Below are positions 59,672 to 64,000 of a stretch of 64,000 nucleotides of DNA, piece by piece. The DNA is taken from NCBI GenBank assembly GCA_963924555.1, contig OZ004585.1, positions 434,001 through 498,000 of the forward strand, written 5' to 3'. A model generated the notes under the pieces. The model was not told where the DNA came from. It was given only the letters and a program-made list of their open reading frames with translations, and did no database searches. The translations under genes were made by a program, and so were the position numbers. The DNA comes from Crambe crambe. Taxonomy: Eukaryota; Porifera; Demospongiae; Poecilosclerida; Crambeidae. Every line of letters begins with the position of its first letter. The first letter of the stretch is position 1.

Positions 59672-59700
59672 TGACGTCACATGTACCACGCGCATGCGCA
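59672..59700. promoter_or_regulatory. CRE and NRF1-type sites upstream of the CARD-like gene 1
   Basis: GTGACGTCAC (59671-59680) contains the full palindromic CRE TGACGTCA. CGCGCATGCGCA (59689-59700) matches the NRF1 consensus. Both lie 50-80 bp upstream of the ATG at 59620, in the 131-bp gap after the next gene's stop. Confidence 0.55.
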
Positions 59701-59751
59701 AAGATCTAGTAATTACATATACATACACTGTAAACCATGACATGTACAACG

Positions 59752-60272
59752 TTATAAAATAGTACAGGCAGCGTCTACCTCGACACGAGGTCGCTTGGGC
59801 TTGCTTCCCTGTTGCTGTGAAAAGAAGGATTTAAAATACCAGTGATTAAAGCATCTAAGGAATATAATGTACTTGGTCTATAGCTAGCTAAGTACACCTT
59901 ATGGTCTTCATTCATCATTTTCTTAGCATCTTCTGCATTGATATCATTAGATGAGTGAACTACTTGTCTATTTAAATAGCTAGTCTCACCAAACTCTTTA
60001 ATCATCTGCTTATCAGCTCCCGTTTCTTCCTTCAGCTCATTTATGAACAACTCCACCACTTCATGATCAATGCCTTCCCCTTGAAGAATATTCATAAGCT
60101 TCTCCATTGCTTCAGTATCATTACTGACTTTCTTTGAAAGGACCTGGACAAAGTTTTGTGCTATCTGGAATGGTGTTTCTATGGCATTCTGCTCCTTTTC
60201 AGTTATCAATTCATTAGCAACCACTCCTCTAACTAGACTCCTGATTTTATCAAGCTTCTTGCTATTTTCCAT
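59752..60272 (-). CDS. Small gene, possible death-fold (CARD-like) domain, copy 2
   Basis: Three exons: a 59990-60272 (ATG at 60272-60270), b 59898-59932, c 59752-59814 ending in TAA. Phases are 1 and 0 and the total is 381 nt (126 aa). Exon a has helices KKLDKIRSLVRGVVANELIT, FQIAQNFVQVLSKK, EAMEKLMNILQGEG and HEVVELFINELKEE. It ends IKEFG and joins EDAKKMMNEDHK, just as copy 1 joins IKELG to ENAAKIVEENYPK. Exon c adds QQGSKPKRPRVEVDAACTIL, with a short basic KPKRPRV stretch that could be a nuclear-localisation signal. The exon b donor (AAG|GTGTAC) is weak. Fold assignment is inference; gene structure is well supported by phase and by the paralogue. Confidence 0.62.
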
Positions 60273-60603
60273 AGGAGACAACTAACACTCACTGTTACCT
60301 CTATTTCAATATGGCTCAATTTGATAGCAGCTGTATAGCTGCCATATATATAGCTAGTAGTAATTAAACCTGAAACCTGAGACACCATAACTATGTAGTT
60401 AATGTCATACAAGTGTAATTATTGTCAACTTTTTGGTTTTCCTTGAGGCCTTGTTTTTTTTCAGGGGCAAAAATTATCCCCCCCCCCCCCTACTCACACA
60501 CACACATCACACTTATGTATGTGCCTGTATGAAAGCTGAATTCATAACAGTTCAATATAGTTGGGAAGTCTGAAGTTTAATATCAATCCATAGGACCGAA
60601 ATA

Positions 60604-63600
60604 TTAGAGATTTGTATTTGAATTGCTGGACCTTGAGGTTACAGGATCATGAAGATCATCCCTTGACATGTGCCTTCCCTTCAGTGTATGTGTGCAGCAA
60701 CAACATGATTTGCATTTCCGACGTAGCCTCTTGATGTTGAGAACATACACCAGATGCACAAATGGATAAAGAATGAGGAGCACATATCCCACTGCTGAAA
60801 AATTCACCGAAATGTTCTCCAAACCACTTCTGTCGCAAGGATTATTGACATCATGTCCACTTTGCTCACAAATAAAGTACTTCATATGGGCTCTTTGAAT
60901 CACCTCAAAGTCTCCCGTATATGTTGCATAGGACGTAGTAGTGAACATCCCCACCAACATGTAGTAGCAAAATGAAACAAGGAGAATCACCTTGGCACTG
61001 CTGATTCTTGCAGGGTTTTTCATCTCTTGCTTCTTAAATAGTCTTCTTTGCTGCATGCAAGCATAGCTAATTATTAAGGTTTGAGTAATGAAAAAAATTT
61101 ATGGATGCATACAGTTTTTATGAGTGGCGTAACTTTTGGTATATGTTGTTATCTTAAAGGACCCTCCAAGAAAGGATAACCTCCCAACAAAGGAAGGTCT
61201 TTTGAGCCCTTTTCCCATAGCAGTAGTACATTTTTCCGGGATAACCTCTCTGCAAAGTGAAGTATGTGTCCTTTATACTTGGAGGTTATATTTTAAAAGT
61301 TACCTTTTGCTCAGTGAATGCATGTACTCACTTTGTGCATCTGGTGAATAATGAGAACCAAAAGAACTGATCCAACTGCCAATAGAATAATGATAGGGAC
61401 CAATAATAAGTAGAAAGATGTCACTTCATTAATTGGACCACAAAATGAAACTGGAAAGACTGTTGCAGCAAATCCAAGTCCACCCGATATAAATGTGACA
61501 TTGTTGCTCTTCAGAAATTCGTCACTCTTTAGTTTCATAGCAAAATCACCCACAACTGCTATTATTGGTACCAGTGGGAGCATGAGGCCTGCAATGACAC
61601 ATCCAATGTGGATGTATTTGACTCTGTTTGATTTCGCCACTGATCGAGCGTGGAAAGGAAATCTAATTTTCCAGAAGAAGGCAGCAATATGGAAAAACCA
61701 CCAGATGCCAATTTGAAGTATTATGTATAAGAATACCATTCCTATACAAACAATACATAATTATAGTCTCCTACAGTTAGTGGAACTTCCAATAAAAAGG
61801 ACACTCTGAAAGAGTACAAACCTCAACAAAGGGCAGTCTAAAAGTTCCTTTGTACGTATATATACCCTCCATACAAAATAATTAACCTCCGAAAGAGGTA
61901 AACTTCTCTACAAAGGATGGGTCCCAAATGTTTGTACATCTGTAGCTGTGTAACCACATACCTGAGAATGCACAATAGGGTGTGCTCTTCACTCGATTGA
62001 GCAGAAGATTTTGTGAAGAACAGAAGAGTGAAGGATCAAGAAGTGAAGTTAACTCCACCGTTTCTGCAAAAAAAAAGAGTATAATAGAGAGATTGAATGA
62101 TGGAACACAAGGATACTTTGGATGTCCTCACCTATTATTAACAGATCAGCTGTTATATAGACTATAAATATAGATGGGAATTTGAGCCTGCATAAATAAA
62201 ATTACACTAGGCTTGAATAAATTATGCTAGCATAATATTGAGAATAATAGGTATGCCAAAGAATCAGGGAATAATGCTGGAATAATAGGGAACATTTTTG
62301 GGAAGATGAAGACGGTGGCACTGATGAGGATCAAAAAGTGATGGAACAGACATAAATCTGAACTTCCCCTTTGGTCTAGCAGCTGTAGATCAGTCTTACT
62401 TATTCAACCATCAGAGAGAGTTTTTTCTTTGTTAGAAAATAGCTTTAAAGAGCAACAAACTCTTGCTCTAGAAGACTATGTAGAGTCTTCACTGATGCTA
62501 CAGTATAACTATAGGCACTCATAAAATCCTTTCTTGTAATCTTGTTGCATTCTCATTAAATTTTTAAAAGGATAATTAAGAATAATGGGGGAATAATTAT
62601 GTTAGTGCTTAAAAAAAAATTTGTTTTGTGGATTAATAATAATACACAAATTTAGCTACCTCAAATTAATTATACGATATCATGTAATTCTTTCCATTGC
62701 TTATTATAAGTTATCTAATCCACTACTGAAATAAGGACCTCCATGACCTCTCTAAAAATTAAAGGACACCACATCCACCCAAAAAAGAGACTCTATAATT
62801 ATACTCCATGGATCCTTCCCCAATCAAACTTATAAAAAAACATTTCTGCTATAATTCATAATGTATAGTAATCAATTTTACACTTTTTTATGTCTGATCA
62901 GTGCAATTATCAAGACAGCACAAGCAGCTGCTATGCAGATGATGAACGGAATACTCTGACCAATGACATTAGCCAGGGGAAGTTTTGACATGGAGTAGCA
63001 GTCGGGGAGACAAATCTCAGAGACTTCTGAACGAAAGAAGTTCTCATGGCACTTCAAAGTTCCATTACTTTGTAACGCTGTAATAATAGAAGAAGCTATT
63101 ATAGTCCTGACCTCTTTAGCCCTGGCCCCCTATCCCTGGCCCCTGAGCCCCCTCTTAGCGTGGAACCTCCGATGAAGGACGTTTCAAAAGAGGACAGAAC
63201 CTTTCTGGCTATCTCTAGAGCTATACCATCTTTCTCTGAACAAACAATATCATTATCACACATTCTTTTAGTTTCCTCCATCAATAAAGTTGCTTGTGCA
63301 TGACTAATAGCACTAGCTCTCTTGGCTTCATGCATGGATGGGCTTCTAATAATACCTTTATCTGCAAAATTGAACTTCGGGAATTATTATTAAACACTAA
63401 TTAGAATAATCAGAATAGCTAGCTAGCTATATCGCCATGCAAGTAAACCATGCAGAGTAAACAAAAATTACCATGGATCTTGTATGAGACACTTCACACT
63501 TTCACTGGTTTTGCAAAATCACAAAAAATTTTATCAGCCCCATGAGAATTTCATGCTAAAACAGTATAGCTAGCTAGCCAGCTATACTTATATGCACTTG

Positions 63601-63927
63601 CATTCACAGACAAATGCAGGACTACCAAATTCTTAATAGTAATCTTTCCCACTCTAGAAGTTTTGGTAACTTGTATTGTACAATCATTTCAATTCCTCCG
63701 TCATGTCACTGGACTGTCTGATCATACACTGTTGCTAACTTGCTCAATTCATCTGAATTTTGAATGCAGCAGAGATAAAAATGCATAACCATGCATAGCT
63801 ACTCCCTAGACTGATGCCTTAACTACATGGCTACCTGGCGTGATTCCAAACATCTAGTTACTTTATATATACCTGTATCAAGCACAGAACTTTGATTTGA
63901 GAAGAATGAGGAGTTACTTGAATGAAC
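60604..63927 (-). CDS. Gene H: Frizzled-like multi-pass membrane protein (5' exon outside)
   Basis: Visible exons: E2 63873-63927, E3 62882-63077, E4 62132-62187, E5 61962-62063, E6 61332-61741, E7 60604-61050. They total 1266 nt, in frame from the phase-0 start of E2. E1 lies to the right of the window. The protein matches F and G (KCHENFFRSEVSEICLPDCY, FCSSQNLL...TPYC, IWWFFHIAAFFW, CEQSGHDVNNPCD) but has a longer tail with a Cys cluster (KCKSCCCC). Unlike F and G, the E5 donor is strong (CAG|GTATGT). Intron 5 contains a GGAACTTCC-type relic, intron 3 an hAT transposase relic. Confidence 0.85.
62340..62524 (+). pseudogene. hAT transposase C-terminal relic
   Basis: The frame reads LPLWSSSCRSVLLIQPSERV, then FSLLENSFKEQQTLALEDY, then VESSLMLQYNYRHS and a stop at 62522-62524. 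This is the hAT dimerisation-region pattern (VLLIQPSSAxxERVFSLLxNxF, LEDYxExSxMLxYNxR) with the SSAA block shortened. Lies antisense in gene H intron 3. Confidence 0.75.
63209..63360 (-). other. Exon-like open block in gene H intron 2
   Basis: After a TTTTGCAG acceptor the minus strand is open for about 50 codons (KGIIRSPSMHEAKRASAISH, then AQATLLMEETKRMCDND, then DGIALEIARK). No donor gives the phase needed between E2 and E3, and the homologous sequence in E, F and G is not open. It could be a lost or alternative exon or a transposon scrap. Confidence 0.25.
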
Positions 63928-64000
63928 CTGTGATGCATACCCATGATATAATTATTATAGCATTATCTACAGTAGCAAATGAATCTCCTTGCCTATATCA

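Noticed and set aside
1-64000. CRISPR arrays, bacterial operons, rRNA or tRNA genes
   Set aside because: None seen; tandem repeats here are minisatellites or transposon parts, and no tRNA B-box with a matching cloverleaf was found by eye.

Overview
This is a eukaryotic, intron-rich, AT-rich window. Evidence: short coding exons with GT-AG introns, non-LTR reverse-transcriptase scraps, hAT-like, mariner-like and Mutator-like DNA transposon remnants, CATA/TATG microsatellites and pervasive TAGCTA low-complexity sequence. The TAGCTA richness and compact genes remind me of a demosponge such as Amphimedon; that assignment is inference.

The backbone is a cluster of paralogous multi-pass membrane protein genes with one shared 7-exon plan. 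E1 is a cytosolic N-terminus plus an anchor helix. E2 is a short N-glycosylated spacer. E3 is a Cys-rich linker plus TM1, E4 is TM2, E5 is a two-Cys loop, E6 is TM3-TM5 and E7 is TM6-TM7 plus a tail. Intron phases are 0,1,2,1,1,0 in every copy, and every intact copy sums to a whole number of codons. The helix layout and loop cysteines resemble the Frizzled/Smoothened (class F) 7TM core without the Cys-rich Wnt-binding domain, with an extra N-terminal helix; family membership is inferred. Members: A (+, 3' end only, 1-1108), B (-, 5686-10812), C (-, 11570-15370), D (+, 15751-21913), E (-, pseudogene, 29272-34279), F (-, 35728-49053), G (-, 50493-56831), a plus-strand relic near 57.8-58.1 kb, and H (-, 5' end outside the window, 60604-63927). 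A-D form one subfamily (E6 383 nt) and E-H another (E6 410 nt). C and D diverge from a 380-bp spacer with an NRF1-type palindrome.

Other genes: a secreted Cys-containing small protein (4368-4727, -) and two small paralogous genes with a possible death-fold (CARD-like) domain and matching exon phases (59219-59620 and 59752-60272, -), which sit between G and H.

Mobile DNA fills the rest. At 22871-27567 is a 4.7-kb element with TGTCA termini, inverted repeats, a 4-bp target duplication, a decayed integrase and an internal 61-bp minisatellite (Ginger-like). A second TGTCA element with its own 4-bp duplication is nested in it. Intron 2 of gene F (39337-48461) is a multi-layer nest of transposons. 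Two Mutator-like elements have perfect 9-bp duplications and three CAG...CTG elements have perfect 5-bp duplications. A recent segmental duplication (about 31-38.8 kb versus 38.8-53.6 kb) made gene F a mosaic: 5' half like pseudogene E, 3' half like gene G.
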